Of a stretch of 64,000 nucleotides of DNA, positions 32,475 to 41,272 are shown piece after piece. The position numbers and the translations under genes were made by a program. Below the pieces are notes generated by a model. That model was given only the letters and a program-made list of their open reading frames with translations, had not been told where the DNA came from and made no database searches. Position 1 is the stretch's first letter, and each line of letters starts with the position of its first letter. Source of the DNA: Candidatus Aminicenantes bacterium UBA6072 (GTDB taxonomy: Bacteria > Acidobacteriota > Aminicenantia > UBA2199); the NCBI GenBank assembly GCA_002436105.1, contig DIXU01000006.1:62001-126000 (forward strand), in the 5' to 3' direction.

Positions 32475-33794
32475 ATGAAAAAATTCAATTTTTTGATCTT
32501 ATTGCTGCTGGCATTCCGCTTCACCCATCCGGCCCAGGTCCAACCGCAAAAGCTGGGCGCCGAGGAAAAAAAGGCCGTGGTGGAGGCGGCGGCGACCGTA
32601 TTGCAGAAACAGTATGTTTTCCCCGATACGGCACAAAAAATGGCCAGCCTGATCCGCCGCAACCTGAAGACCGGGAAATACGCCGTGATCGACGACCCGC
32701 GTGCCTTCGCCGCAAGGTTGACCGAGGACCTGCGCTCGATCAGCCGCGACCGTCACCTGGGCGTCCGTTTCGCTCCCGAGCGCATCCTCGAGATCAGGAC
32801 TCCCGACCCGGCCAAGAAGAAGGCGGCCGAGGAGTTCCAGAAGAAAGCGAGCCGCATGGAGAACTACGGCTTCCAGGAGGTCAGGCTCCTGGAAGGCAAC
32901 GTCGGCTACCTGAGGTTCAATCATTTCGACGCCGCCCCGGAGTCGTTCCCGGTGGCGGTGGGCGCCATGGCATTCCTGGCCAACTGCGACGCCCTGATCG
33001 TCGACCTGCGCCGCAACGGCGGCGGCAACCCGGAGATGATCCAGCTGCTTTCCAGTTACTTTTTCAGCGGCGAGCCACGGCACCTGAATTCCTTCTACTA
33101 CCGTCTCGACGAAAAGACCGAGCAGTACTGGACCCTGCCCTACGTGCCCGGAACGAAGCTGGCCGAGACCGACCTGTACGTCCTGACGAGCGGCTTCACG
33201 TTCTCCGGCGCCGAGGAGTTCACCTACAACCTGAAGAACATGAAGCGGGCCACCATCGTGGGCGAGACCACCGGCGGCGGCGCCCACCCGGTGCGCATGG
33301 AGATCCTCAACGACCATTTCGCCATCGCCGTCCCCTTTGCCCGGGCCGTCAATCCCATCAGCAAGACCAACTGGGAAGGGACCGGCATCGAACCCGACGT
33401 CAAGGTCCCAGCCGGCCAGGCGCTGGACAAGGCGCATCTCCTTGCCCTGGAGAAGCTGGCGGCTGGTGAAAAGGACGAGCGCATCAAGGCCGCCTACCGC
33501 TGGGCGCTGGATGGGTTACAGGCCAGGCTGAACCCGGTCACGGTGGCGGATGAGATCCTGAAGACCTATGCCGGCGGTTACGGTCCCAGGAAGATCACTT
33601 TCGAGAACGGCAGCCTGTTCTACCAGCGGGCGGACGGTCCCAGGATGAAGATGCTCCCCATGCGCGAAGACCTGTTCCGCATCGCGGAAGTGGATTATTT
33701 CCGCCTGAAGATCGTCAGCAAGAACGGACAGGTGACCGGCATCGAGGGGCACTACGAGGACGGCAGCAGCGACACCACTCCCCGCAATGAATAG
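32475..33794 (+). CDS. Exported S41-family peptidase (paralogue of the 4944 gene)
   Basis: A 439-residue protein with a signal peptide (1-20). It has the same layout as the 4944 protein: helical IRBP-like N-domain (EAAATVLQKQYVFPDTAQKM), NVGYLRFNHF, NCDALIVDLRRNGGG and TSGFTFSGAEEF with nucleophile Ser244, then GETTGGGAHPV and NWEGTGIEPDVKV, and a beta-rich C-terminal domain. The NGGG oxyanion loop is closer to the consensus than NCSGG in the 4944 copy. CAGGAGGAGCACA is the ribosome site. It is GC-rich and outside the exported-protein island. Probable periplasmic peptidase. Confidence 0.85.
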   Translation: MKKFNFLILLLLAFRFTHPAQVQPQKLGAEEKKAVVEAAATVLQKQYVFPDTAQKMASLIRRNLKTGKYAVIDDPRAFAARLTEDLRSISRDRHLGVRFAPERILEIRTPDPAKKKAAEEFQKKASRMENYGFQEVRLLEGNVGYLRFNHFDAAPESFPVAVGAMAFLANCDALIVDLRRNGGGNPEMIQLLSSYFFSGEPRHLNSFYYRLDEKTEQYWTLPYVPGTKLAETDLYVLTSGFTFSGAEEFTYNLKNMKRATIVGETTGGGAHPVRMEILNDHFAIAVPFARAVNPISKTNWEGTGIEPDVKVPAGQALDKAHLLALEKLAAGEKDERIKAAYRWALDGLQARLNPVTVADEILKTYAGGYGPRKITFENGSLFYQRADGPRMKMLPMREDLFRIAEVDYFRLKIVSKNGQVTGIEGHYEDGSSDTTPRNE

Positions 33795-33845
33795 ACAGCC
33801 GGCCTGACGCCCGACACTCCAGTTCCACAGGGTTCGAGCCACTGA

Positions 33846-33874
33846 TTGCGCGCGGGGCCGGTACGGGGTATAAT
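33846..33874 (+). promoter_or_regulatory. Promoter of the AEC transporter, with a 6-codon leader ORF
   Basis: TTGCGC, 17-bp spacer, TATAAT (33869-33874). An ATG at 33884, nine bases beyond the -10 box, opens a six-codon frame (MKAPTP) whose TGA overlaps the transporter ATG at 33901, so the transporter may be translated by coupling. The same -35/-10 pair and spacing occur before serS. Confidence 0.6.
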
Positions 33875-33900
33875 CGGCAGCAAATGAAGGCCCCCACCCC

Positions 33901-34857
33901 ATGAACCACGACCTGTTGCGCACCATGCTGGCCATCCTGCTGCCCATCGCCTTCGGCTGGCTGCTGAAGAAGGCCCGCGTCTTCCGCGAGAACGAGGTCG
34001 CCGCCCTGCGCAAGTTCGTCGTGCGCATCGCCCTGCCCTTCCTGATCTTCCAGAACCTCTACCGCGCCGACGTCGAGAGCCTGCGCCAGGCGCTGCCGGT
34101 CATCGCCGGTTTCGTGCTGCTGACCGCGCTGTACACCGCCGCCGCCCTGCTGGTGTCGCCCCTGCTGAAGGCTGACGACGGCCAGAAGCTGACCTTCGCC
34201 TTCTCGGTGTTCGCCGGCAACTATGCCTTCCTGGGCTGGGGGGTGATCGCCGCCTTCTTCGGCCCCGCCGCCCTCACCCGCGCCGTCTTCTTCTCCATGT
34301 TCTTCTGGCCGGTCTTTCTGACCTGCGGCTTCCTGCTGCGCCGCCGTTTCTGCCATGTCTGCGAGCGCGAGCCCACGGCCGGATTTTTCAAGGTCTTGGC
34401 GCGGAACGCCGGCGTGCCCATCGGCACGGCCGCCGTCGCCCTGGGGCTGAACATCGCCGGCATCGGCCTGCCCGTTTTCCTGGGCGATTTCGTCTCCCAG
34501 TTCGCCGCCCTGGCCATCCCGCTGATCCTTTTCGCCATCGGCCAGAACCTGGTCCTGCTCATGCCGGCCGCCCGGCTGCGCCTGGTGCTGGCCGCTTCCT
34601 TCTTCCGCCTGGCCGGCGGCTTCGCTCTGGGCCTGGCGACCGTGGCCGCGATCTGCCTGCTGTTCGCGGTCGACGACATGAGCCGCCGGGTGATCCTGCT
34701 GCAGGCGGTGATGCCCACCGCCACCATGGCCACCTTCTTCGGCGAATACGTCCCGCTCGACGAGCAGCTCCTTTCCGGCATCATCGCCGTCTCCACCCTT
34801 CTCTCCTTCGTCACCCTGCCGCTCTGGGTGCTGGCCATCAACGCCCTGGTCGGCTGA
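33901..34857 (+). CDS. AEC-family (auxin efflux carrier-like) transporter
   Basis: A 318-residue polytopic inner-membrane protein with about ten hydrophobic segments. The typical opening is present (MLAILLPIAFGWLLKKARVF, then EVAALRKFVVRIALPFLIF), as is the conserved ending with FGEYVPLDEQLLSGIIAVST and FVTLPLWVL. The half-repeats of the family are visible: FGWLL early, and IALPFLIFQNL mirrored by AIPLILFAIGQNL later. Bacterial members export or import organic anions such as malate. It is preceded by a consensus-like promoter and a tiny overlapping leader frame. No enzyme genes are linked, so the substrate cannot be inferred. Confidence 0.85.
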   Translation: MNHDLLRTMLAILLPIAFGWLLKKARVFRENEVAALRKFVVRIALPFLIFQNLYRADVESLRQALPVIAGFVLLTALYTAAALLVSPLLKADDGQKLTFAFSVFAGNYAFLGWGVIAAFFGPAALTRAVFFSMFFWPVFLTCGFLLRRRFCHVCEREPTAGFFKVLARNAGVPIGTAAVALGLNIAGIGLPVFLGDFVSQFAALAIPLILFAIGQNLVLLMPAARLRLVLAASFFRLAGGFALGLATVAAICLLFAVDDMSRRVILLQAVMPTATMATFFGEYVPLDEQLLSGIIAVSTLLSFVTLPLWVLAINALVG

Positions 34858-34904
34858 AGAAATGGATGGGTTCGATGACCGGTCGGCTTTCCAGTCGTTT
34901 GGGT

Positions 34905-35777
34905 CTAGCCGATGATCTTCCTGATCTTGCGGATCGTGCGCCGGCGCTGCCAGAGCAGGTTGCCCCAGGGGCCGAGCAGCATGATCGCCGCGGCCGCGAG
35001 ATTGAATGCCGCCGGGCCCCCTTCGATGAGATCCGGCACGAAAAAAAGGACGGCGATCATGGCGATCACGAAAACCGACCAGAGCGACAGCAGCAGCCGG
35101 TTGCCGCGCGAGAGGAAAAAAACGAGCGGGACCCGGCTGCCCATGCGGCCGGCTTCGACCCTGCCCATGACCTTGCCGGTCGGCAGCAGCATGAAAAACG
35201 CGGGGCCCTCGAAAGTGAACGGCCAGGACCTGGACGCGGAGGCCTTCAGGCGCGCGACGACCTGGCCCGGGTCGTGCGGGCTGTCGAGAACGATCCCTGC
35301 CTGCATCCCTTCGCCGGCGTTCGTCCCGGCATAAGCCGGGGCATTTTCCCCTGACCGCGCCGGGCTTTCTCCGCCGCAGCAGATCTTTTTGAACTCGCGC
35401 AGCACCACGCGCTGGTTCCCCTTGTTGACGGCCCAGGGAACGGCCAGAAAAAAGAGCAGGATGAACAAGCGCCCGGCCGTCAGTTCTCCCGGCTTCAGCA
35501 TGGGGGCAAAGATGGCCGCCAGGCCGATCAGCCAGATGATCGTGAAAACGTAATCGAAGGCCCCCAGGATGCGCCGGGAACGGAAGACGATCCGGCTGCC
35601 GGCGAGATGGGGCGCGAGCGAGCCGCTGATCTCCAGGCGCCCCCTTTCATCCTTTATGTTCAATTCAAAACTGCGCTCCAGCAGGCGGCTCTCCCAGCCA
35701 TGAGGCAGGCGCTCGTTCTGCAGCGACGCGATGACCGCTTCAGGCTGGCGGGGGCAGTCGAAGACCGTTTCGCTCAT
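34905..35777 (-). CDS. Hypothetical membrane protein with internal duplication
   Basis: 290 residues. Two similar halves can be seen. Each begins VFDCPRQPEAVIASL or VLDSPHDPGQVVARL, has an 60-residue soluble beta segment, and ends in a pair of transmembrane helices (DYVFTIIWLIGLAAI; LLLSLWSVFVIAMIAVLF). The linker between halves (ESPARSGENAPAYAGTNAGE) is encoded by a palindromic genomic repeat, suggesting an insertion. A function cannot be named; the soluble part resembles small bacterial domains seen in many uncharacterised membrane proteins. The start overlaps the stop of an RDD-gene fragment as ATGA, so translation may be coupled to it. Confidence 0.65.
   Translation of the reverse strand: MSETVFDCPRQPEAVIASLQNERLPHGWESRLLERSFELNIKDERGRLEISGSLAPHLAGSRIVFRSRRILGAFDYVFTIIWLIGLAAIFAPMLKPGELTAGRLFILLFFLAVPWAVNKGNQRVVLREFKKICCGGESPARSGENAPAYAGTNAGEGMQAGIVLDSPHDPGQVVARLKASASRSWPFTFEGPAFFMLLPTGKVMGRVEAGRMGSRVPLVFFLSRGNRLLLSLWSVFVIAMIAVLFFVPDLIEGGPAAFNLAAAAIMLLGPWGNLLWQRRRTIRKIRKIIG
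35313..35342. repeat. Palindromic repeat inside the coding sequence
   Basis: GCCGGCGTTCGTCCCGGCAT followed by AAGCCGGGGC. CCGGCTTATGCCGG-type palindromes with a GACGAACGCCGGC arm are a known REP-like class in several phyla. Here one is read through in frame as the linker APAYAGTNAGE. Confidence 0.6.
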
Positions 35778-35881
35778 TCAATGTCCGGCAGGCAGGCCGC
35801 CGCCCGGCACCCGAACGACGCCAGCGGCATGCCGTGCACGTCCTGCATGCGCTTCGTTTGCTCCGGATTGTAATTGGCCAT
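35774..35881 (-). pseudogene. 5' fragment of an RDD-family gene
   Basis: A 35-codon frame reading MANYNPEQTKRMQDV, HGMPLASFGCRAAACLPDIE. 43 consecutive bases (35810-35852) are the same as in the intact RDD gene at 37369-37411, and both encode RMQDVHGMPLASFG. The rest of the RDD gene is missing. The frame ends on the start codon of the membrane protein gene. Confidence 0.75.
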
Positions 35882-36166
35882 GGTGTCAGTTTCTTAACAC
35901 AGAAAACCTGCAAATACAAGGAACATGTTTCAAGGGACCGAAGGCGCATCATTAAGCGATCCGGAATACTCTGCGCAGAAGCGGCTCGATCATGGTGCCG
36001 ACAGCTTTTCCTGTTCACCCTTTGCCTTTTCGTGCCCTTGCCAGCATAACCGCTACCAAACAGCAGCCGCGAAAATCTTTTTTTTTCTATGGTCTCCGAT
36101 TAATTTAACGATATATCTGTTGCAGGGAGAGAAATACTTGTCATGGTCCACTCTGAGGAGGGGTGT

Positions 36167-36673
36167 ATGATGAAAAAAAGGATGAATCCCGTCCATGTCC
36201 TGGCCTTTGTCCTTGCATTTTTCCTCGCCGGCCCGCTGGCGGCCCAGATCAACCAGATGAACCGCATCGCCTACTTCCGCGGCGTGCCGATCCAGGCCGA
36301 CCTGCAGTTCAAGAAGGACGTGCTGACCCAGGGGCAGTACGACCTGGAGTTCATGCGCGTGCCCAACACCAAGGCCTACTTCCTGAGGATCAAGAGGAAA
36401 GGGAAGATCCTGCATTTGGTGCAGGGGGAAAACTATCCTTACACCGAAAGATCACAGGTATGCAACGCGCCGCGGCTTTGCATCAACCGCGACGAGGAAG
36501 CGAACACGCTCGTGATCATCGTGGAGAGCGGCGCCTACACCAGGCCCTACTCGGGAATCCGGGCCAGGTACATCATCCCCTGTGTCGGGGCCGAAACCGC
36601 CGAACCGGCCGAGCCCGCACCGCCCGCCGAAGAGGAGCCTGTTGGCGAGGAGGAGAACCCGGAACAGAACTGA
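36167..36673 (+). CDS. Hypothetical exported beta-rich protein
   Basis: 168 residues from ATG 36167 (a second ATG follows at 36170), preceded by GAGGAGGGG. Signal peptide HVLAFVLAFFLAGPLAAQ. The body has alternating strands: YFRGVPIQADLQFKKDVLTQ, GQYDLEFMRVPNTKAYFLRI, KGKILHLVQGENYPY, NTLVIIVESGAYTRPYSG. A single Cys pair (QVCNAPRLC) could form a disulfide. The C-terminal 25 residues are a Glu/Pro-rich low-complexity tail. No known family is recognised; the strand pattern suggests a small sandwich exported to the periplasm. Its immediate neighbours are unrelated. Confidence 0.6.
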   Translation: MMKKRMNPVHVLAFVLAFFLAGPLAAQINQMNRIAYFRGVPIQADLQFKKDVLTQGQYDLEFMRVPNTKAYFLRIKRKGKILHLVQGENYPYTERSQVCNAPRLCINRDEEANTLVIIVESGAYTRPYSGIRARYIIPCVGAETAEPAEPAPPAEEEPVGEEENPEQN

Positions 36674-36888
36674 AATGGACCGGGGAAAAGAACGAGCTCC
36701 CAGTCAGGTGCCGGTGTTCCTGCGGGGAGCAGCACGGATCGATATCCTGCTGCTTTGAATCACGGATTACGATAGAGCGTCCCGGCGCTGTTGCCTGCCG
36801 TCGTGGGATGTGTCCCTAGAAATAGTAATTTGAAAAACTGCGGCTGCTTGTTACTCGTTTCTTACCCTGATGACCCTCGCTGAGGGGA

Positions 36889-37443
36889 TCACTCGCCACG
36901 AGCATTCGTTTTTTTTGCCACAGCAGGCTTGTTTTTCGCCCTGCTCTTGGCCGGCCTTTTGCGCAGGTCACGAACGACGATCGTTTCGGCAATGCGGTCG
37001 TGCACCGTGCGCCGGTTGGGATGGATGTAGTACTGGAGGAAGCCGAAGCCGAACTCGAGCATGGAGGCTCCGTAGCCCAGGGCGCGCTCGATCGAGTGCC
37101 AGAGCGATATGCGCTCGTGGACCAGCGAGACGACGCGGATGCCGAGCAGCGCCTTGCCCGGCGTCCGGCCGCGGCCCCAGTAAGTGGCCAGGCCGAAGTA
37201 GAGAACCACCCAGGCGATGTTGTACCAGCCATGGTTCAGGGAGAAGACGATTTGCTCGGAGGGCTCGATGACACCCGCCCGGACCAGCTGCGGCTCCAGC
37301 GGGATGAACACCGCGACGAACAGGACACTCATGACGATCACGTCGAGCAGGAACGCGGCGGCGCGGCGCCCGAACGACGCCAGCGGCATGCCGTGCACGT
37401 CCTGCATGCGCCGGGTCTGGCAAGCGTCATATGTGGACATCAT
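36889..37443 (-). CDS. RDD-family membrane protein
   Basis: 184 residues. The RDD motifs are in order: RRAAAFLLDVIVM (first Arg/Asp), GRGRTPGKALLGIRVVSL, and NRRTVHDRIAETIVV (final Arg and Asp). Three hydrophobic segments are visible (DVIVMSVLFVAVFIPL; NIAWVVLYFGLATYW; the segment around SMLEFGFGFLQYYI). RDD proteins include proposed Na+/H+ antiporters and uncharacterised transport partners. The tail is Lys/Arg-rich. A -35/-10 pair (TTGCTA, 18 bp, TATTAA at 37450-37479) lies six bases before the ATG. The first 27 or so codons are duplicated upstream of the 34905 gene. Confidence 0.85.
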   Translation of the reverse strand: MMSTYDACQTRRMQDVHGMPLASFGRRAAAFLLDVIVMSVLFVAVFIPLEPQLVRAGVIEPSEQIVFSLNHGWYNIAWVVLYFGLATYWGRGRTPGKALLGIRVVSLVHERISLWHSIERALGYGASMLEFGFGFLQYYIHPNRRTVHDRIAETIVVRDLRKRPAKSRAKNKPAVAKKTNARGE

Positions 37444-37449
37444 CCCCGT

Positions 37450-37479
37450 TTAATACCACACAGTTCGGTCCGGTAGCAA
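37450..37479 (-). promoter_or_regulatory. Promoter of the RDD gene
   Basis: On the - strand TTGCTA, 18-bp spacer, TATTAA, then only six bases to the ATG at 37443, so the mRNA is expected to be leaderless. Confidence 0.5.
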
Positions 37480-37819
37480 GAGAATGACCATCGCCCTTTC
37501 GTGCGCGGATGGGAAAAGCCCGATCTTCGTGACGCGTAACGCGTGACAAGTAGGCGAGGGGCCAGGGTCTAGGGGTGAGAGGGAAGATGACATTCCAATG
37601 TAAAAGTTTAAAGTAAGATATACTTCGTCATGGAGAAAAGGCGCCGTAAGGGCTTTCGTTTTGGAAATTTGAATTTTGAATTTGGAATTTATTTGGAATT
37701 TGGTGCTTGGGATTTGGAATTTTAGCCTTGGTATTGCCACTTCTCTTCCCGTCAGCCGTAAACCATCCACCGTAAACCGACTTCAATTAATGGCAGTCAT
37801 CGTCTGCCATTCACCGGGT
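37480..37819. repeat. Repeat-patchwork intergenic region (locus 2)
   Basis: No gene seen. Contains GTGACGCGTAACGCGTGACA, AAAAGTTTAAAGTAAGATAT, GGAATTTATTTGGAATTTGG and GTAAACCATCCACCGTAAAC modules, in the same family as locus 1 at 29.6 kb. It separates the RDD gene from the 3' end of the YgeY-like gene. Confidence 0.7.
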
Positions 37820-39010
37820 TCACTTCATGCTCAGCGCGTACTGGGCATAGAACGCCGACGCCTTGACCAGGTCGTCGACGGCCACCTTCTCGTTCGGCGC
37901 GTGGGCGGCGACCTCGTCGCCGGGGCCGAAGCCGACGCAGGGGATGCCGTGCAGGCCCATGATGGCCACGCCGTTGGTGGAGAAGGTCCACTTGTCCACC
38001 CGGGGTTCTCGGCCGAACAGCGAGCGGAAGGAGTCGACGGCGCGGGCGACGGCCGGGTGATCCGCCTCCAGCGTCCAGGTGGGATAATATTTTTCCATGC
38101 CGTATTCCAGCCCCGTATAGGCCTTCTCCCGGTACTGCAATACATCGACGACAGCCGGCATCCCCTGCACGAGCTCCCGCACTTCGGCCACGGCGCTCTC
38201 CTTCGTCTCGCCGGCGGTGAGCCGGCGGTCGAGGTGGATGCGGGCGAAGTCGGCGACGGCGCAGAGCGAGGGCGAGCCGGAGACGATCTCGCTGACCGTG
38301 ACCGAGCCCTTGCCCAGGAAGTCGTCATGGCCCAGCCGCCCGTTCAGCTTCTCGATTTCCAGGCAGGCCCGGGAAGCCATGTAAATGGCGTTCCGGCCGC
38401 GCTCGGGGGCCGAGCCGTGGGCCGAGAGCCCCTGGAAGGAAACGCGCATCTCCATGCGGCCGCGGTGGCCGCGGTAGACGCCCAGCGCCGTCGGCTCGGT
38501 GAGGATCACCAGCTCGGGCCTGACCTTTTCCTCCTCGATGATGTACTTCCAGCACAAGCCGTCGCAGTCCTCCTCCATCACCGTGCCGGTGAACAGTACC
38601 GTGACGCCGTTCTCCAGGCCCAGTTCCTTGAGGATGCGGCCGGCGGTCACCATGGCCGCCGCCCCGCCCTTCTGGTCGACGCTGCCGCGGCCGTGGACGC
38701 AGCCGTCGGCGATCCGGCCCGAGAAGGGATCTCCTTCCCAATTCTCCAGGTTGCCCTGGTCGACGGTGTCGATGTGGGCGTCGACGGCGATCAGCCGCCC
38801 GCCCCGGCCGACCCGGCCGTGGACGCTGCCCAGGCCGTCGAGGCGCACGCCGTCAAAACCCGCCGCCTCCATCTGTCGCTTGAGCTCGGCGGCCATCTCC
38901 TTTTCCCCTCCCGACAGGGAGCGGATGCGCACCAGGCGCGATAGATTGGCGGCCGTGTCGTCGCGGTACTTTTCAGCCAGGGCCAGGATTCTTTCAGCGG
39001 TCTTTTCCAT
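37820..39010 (-). CDS. ygeY: YgeY-type M20 metallo-hydrolase
   Basis: A 396-residue M20-family zinc hydrolase. Metal-site blocks: DAHIDTVD (His79, Asp81), GRGSVDQKGG (Asp112), VMEEDCDGLCW (Glu146/147), then SAHGSAPERG in the dimerisation lid region and STNGVAIMGLHGIPCVGFGPG, HAPNEKV at the end. The sequence closely follows the YgeY group linked to selenium-dependent molybdenum hydroxylases, where the enzyme is thought to act in purine or amino-acid breakdown. Here it is the last gene of an operon with an XDH-like pair, consistent with that context. No selenoprotein codon is evident. The start is ATG 39010 with AGGAG upstream. Confidence 0.85.
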   Translation of the reverse strand: MEKTAERILALAEKYRDDTAANLSRLVRIRSLSGGEKEMAAELKRQMEAAGFDGVRLDGLGSVHGRVGRGGRLIAVDAHIDTVDQGNLENWEGDPFSGRIADGCVHGRGSVDQKGGAAAMVTAGRILKELGLENGVTVLFTGTVMEEDCDGLCWKYIIEEEKVRPELVILTEPTALGVYRGHRGRMEMRVSFQGLSAHGSAPERGRNAIYMASRACLEIEKLNGRLGHDDFLGKGSVTVSEIVSGSPSLCAVADFARIHLDRRLTAGETKESAVAEVRELVQGMPAVVDVLQYREKAYTGLEYGMEKYYPTWTLEADHPAVARAVDSFRSLFGREPRVDKWTFSTNGVAIMGLHGIPCVGFGPGDEVAAHAPNEKVAVDDLVKASAFYAQYALSMK

Positions 39011-39019
39011 AAGGGCTCC

Positions 39020-41272
39020 TCACTCTTCCGTCAGCCAGGTCAGGATCTTCTCGTTCGTCAGCGGCGCCGAAAACGGCAGCGCCCTGCCCGGGCGCAGGGC
39101 GCGCAGGGCCGCCAGCAAGGCGAAGTAGGCGCCGATGCCGTACATCAGCGGCGGCTCTCCCACGGCCTTGGAATTGAGCAGCGCCTCGGCATTGGGCGCA
39201 TCCTCCAGAAAACGCACCTCGATCAGCGGTGGCGCCGTGCGGATGTCGGGTACCTTGTAGGTGGAAAGGGTGTCGGTCAGCAGCGCCCCTTTTTCCGAGT
39301 AGATCAGCTCCTCCAGCGTCACCCAGCCGATCCCCTGCACGATCGCCCCCTCCACCTGCCCGCGGTCGACCAGCGGGTTGATGCTCGTGCCGTTGTCGTG
39401 AACCGCCCTGACCGAATCGATCGCGGCGGTGCCGCGCAGCCCGTCGACGGTGGCCTCGACCAGGGCGGTGCCGTACACGTGGTAGGCGAACGGTTCGCCC
39501 TTTTCCGTCGCCCGGTCGAAATGGATCCCGGGCGTGGCGTAATGCGCCTGGGAGGAGAGGTTGACCCGCTGCAGATAGGCCGTCCGCACCAGCTCCTCCC
39601 AGTGGAGTTCCGTCCTGGCTCCGGAACGGCGCACGAAATCGGCGCGGATCTCCAGTTCCTCCGGGGGGGCGCCCAGCTTGCCGGCGGCGACCTGCAGCAG
39701 CCGCCGGCGCAACTCCCGGCAAGCCAGCTCGACCGCCTTGCCGTTGAGGTCGGCCCCGGTGGATGCGGCCGTCGGCGACGTGTTGGCCACCCGGCGCGTG
39801 CAGGTGCTGTCCATGCGCAGCCGGTTCTGGGCGATGCCCAGCGTGCGCCCCGCCACCAGCAGGATCTTGCCGTTCACCCCCTGCCCCATTTCCACGGCCC
39901 CGGTCGAGACCGCGACGCTGCCGTCGGCATAGGCATGCACCAGGGCGCCGGCCTGGTTGAGGAAGGTGGAGGTGAACGAGATGCCGAAGCAGACCGGCAT
40001 CAGCGCCAGCCCCTTCTTGCTGAGGGCGTTGGCGTCGTTGTAGCGCCGCACCCGCTCCTTCGCCTCCTCCAGGTCAAAGGACGAGACGGCCTCCGCGAAG
40101 CAGCGCCGGGCGCGGCACTCCTTTGCCCGCTGGCCGTAGGGAAACTCGTCGCCCTCGGACAGAAGGTTCCGTTCCTGGAGCTGCGCCGGATCCAGGCCCA
40201 TCTTCTCGGCCGCCTGGAAAAGCGCCGACTCGATGACGAACATGGCCTGCGGCGCGCCGAACCCGCGGAAGGCGGTGAAGGGCGGCAGGTGGGTGCGGCA
40301 GGAATAGCCGGTGGCGCGCACGTTGGGGACATGGTAGCTGTTGGTGGCATGGAAGAGGGTGCGCTCGAGGATGGAGGTTGACAGGTCGGCCGCGGCGCCG
40401 GCGTTCTGGTAATAGGTCACATCGAAGGCCAGTATCTTCCCCGAATCGTCGAGTCCGATCCGGAAATCGGATGAATAGGGATGGCGCTTGCCGGTGCAGC
40501 GCATGTCCTCGCGCCGCTCCAGCGCCAGCTTGACGGGCCGGCGCAGGGCGCGCGCGGCCAGGGCGGCCAGCGCCGCCCAGGGCGTGGCCTGGTCTTCCTT
40601 GCCGCCGAAGGCGCCGCCCAGGCGGAACACCTCGACCGCCACCCGGCTCATGGGCATGCCGAGCACGCGGGCGATGGCGCGCTGCACGCCGCTGGGGGAC
40701 TGGGTGGCCGAGATCACCCGCAAGGTATCCTTCTCCCCGGGGATCGCCACGGCGGCCTGGGTCTCGAGGTACAGGTGCTCCTGGCCTCCCGATTCCACCC
40801 GGCCGGCGACGACCACGGAGCATTGCGCCAAGGCCCGGTCGACGTCGCCGAGAACGAAGGTGCGCGGCGGCGCGATCAGCAGCCCCCGGGCCGCTGCCTG
40901 GCGCGGGTCAAGGACCGCGGGCAGTTCCTCGATCTCCAGGCGCACGGCCGCCAGCGCCCGGCGCGCCTGGCGCGGCGTACCGGCCACGGCGACGGCGACC
41001 GGCTGGCCGGCGAAGTGCACCTCGCCGTCGGCCAGCAGCGGCTCGTCGGGGATGATGCCGCCGATCTGGTTCTCGCCGGGGATATCCCTGGCGCTGAATA
41101 CAGCCGCCACGCCGGGCTGCCGCGCAGCCGCGGCGGTGTCCAGCCCGAGGATGCGGCCGTGCGCCAGGGGCGAGACGAGCACGGCGGCATGGAGCAGTCC
41201 GGAAAAATCGCCGAGGTCGTCGACGTAGAGCGTCTCGCCGCGCGGATGGAAAAAAACGTCGTTTTCTTTCAC
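39020..41272 (-). CDS. Xanthine-dehydrogenase-like molybdenum-binding subunit
   Basis: 750 residues of the Mo-hydroxylase large subunit. Landmarks are QEHLYLE (164-170), GGAFGGKE (219-226), ERREDM, TAFRGFGAPQ (Arg336), VEMGQGVNGK and KAVGEPP with the presumed catalytic Glu706. The Glu and Arg positions that bind purine in xanthine dehydrogenases have counterparts here (EDM and AFRGFG), so a purine-type substrate is more likely than CO or an aldehyde. It overlaps the upstream FAD/2Fe-2S subunit by four bases, implying coupled translation and complex assembly. A selenium-dependent variant is suggested by the YgeY neighbour but cannot be proven from sequence. Confidence 0.9.
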   Translation of the reverse strand: MKENDVFFHPRGETLYVDDLGDFSGLLHAAVLVSPLAHGRILGLDTAAAARQPGVAAVFSARDIPGENQIGGIIPDEPLLADGEVHFAGQPVAVAVAGTPRQARRALAAVRLEIEELPAVLDPRQAAARGLLIAPPRTFVLGDVDRALAQCSVVVAGRVESGGQEHLYLETQAAVAIPGEKDTLRVISATQSPSGVQRAIARVLGMPMSRVAVEVFRLGGAFGGKEDQATPWAALAALAARALRRPVKLALERREDMRCTGKRHPYSSDFRIGLDDSGKILAFDVTYYQNAGAAADLSTSILERTLFHATNSYHVPNVRATGYSCRTHLPPFTAFRGFGAPQAMFVIESALFQAAEKMGLDPAQLQERNLLSEGDEFPYGQRAKECRARRCFAEAVSSFDLEEAKERVRRYNDANALSKKGLALMPVCFGISFTSTFLNQAGALVHAYADGSVAVSTGAVEMGQGVNGKILLVAGRTLGIAQNRLRMDSTCTRRVANTSPTAASTGADLNGKAVELACRELRRRLLQVAAGKLGAPPEELEIRADFVRRSGARTELHWEELVRTAYLQRVNLSSQAHYATPGIHFDRATEKGEPFAYHVYGTALVEATVDGLRGTAAIDSVRAVHDNGTSINPLVDRGQVEGAIVQGIGWVTLEELIYSEKGALLTDTLSTYKVPDIRTAPPLIEVRFLEDAPNAEALLNSKAVGEPPLMYGIGAYFALLAALRALRPGRALPFSAPLTNEKILTWLTEE

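Noticed and set aside
39020..41272. Selenocysteine (in-frame TGA) in the Mo subunit
   Set aside because: The frame is uninterrupted over the full family length, and selenium in such enzymes is normally a cofactor, not a residue.
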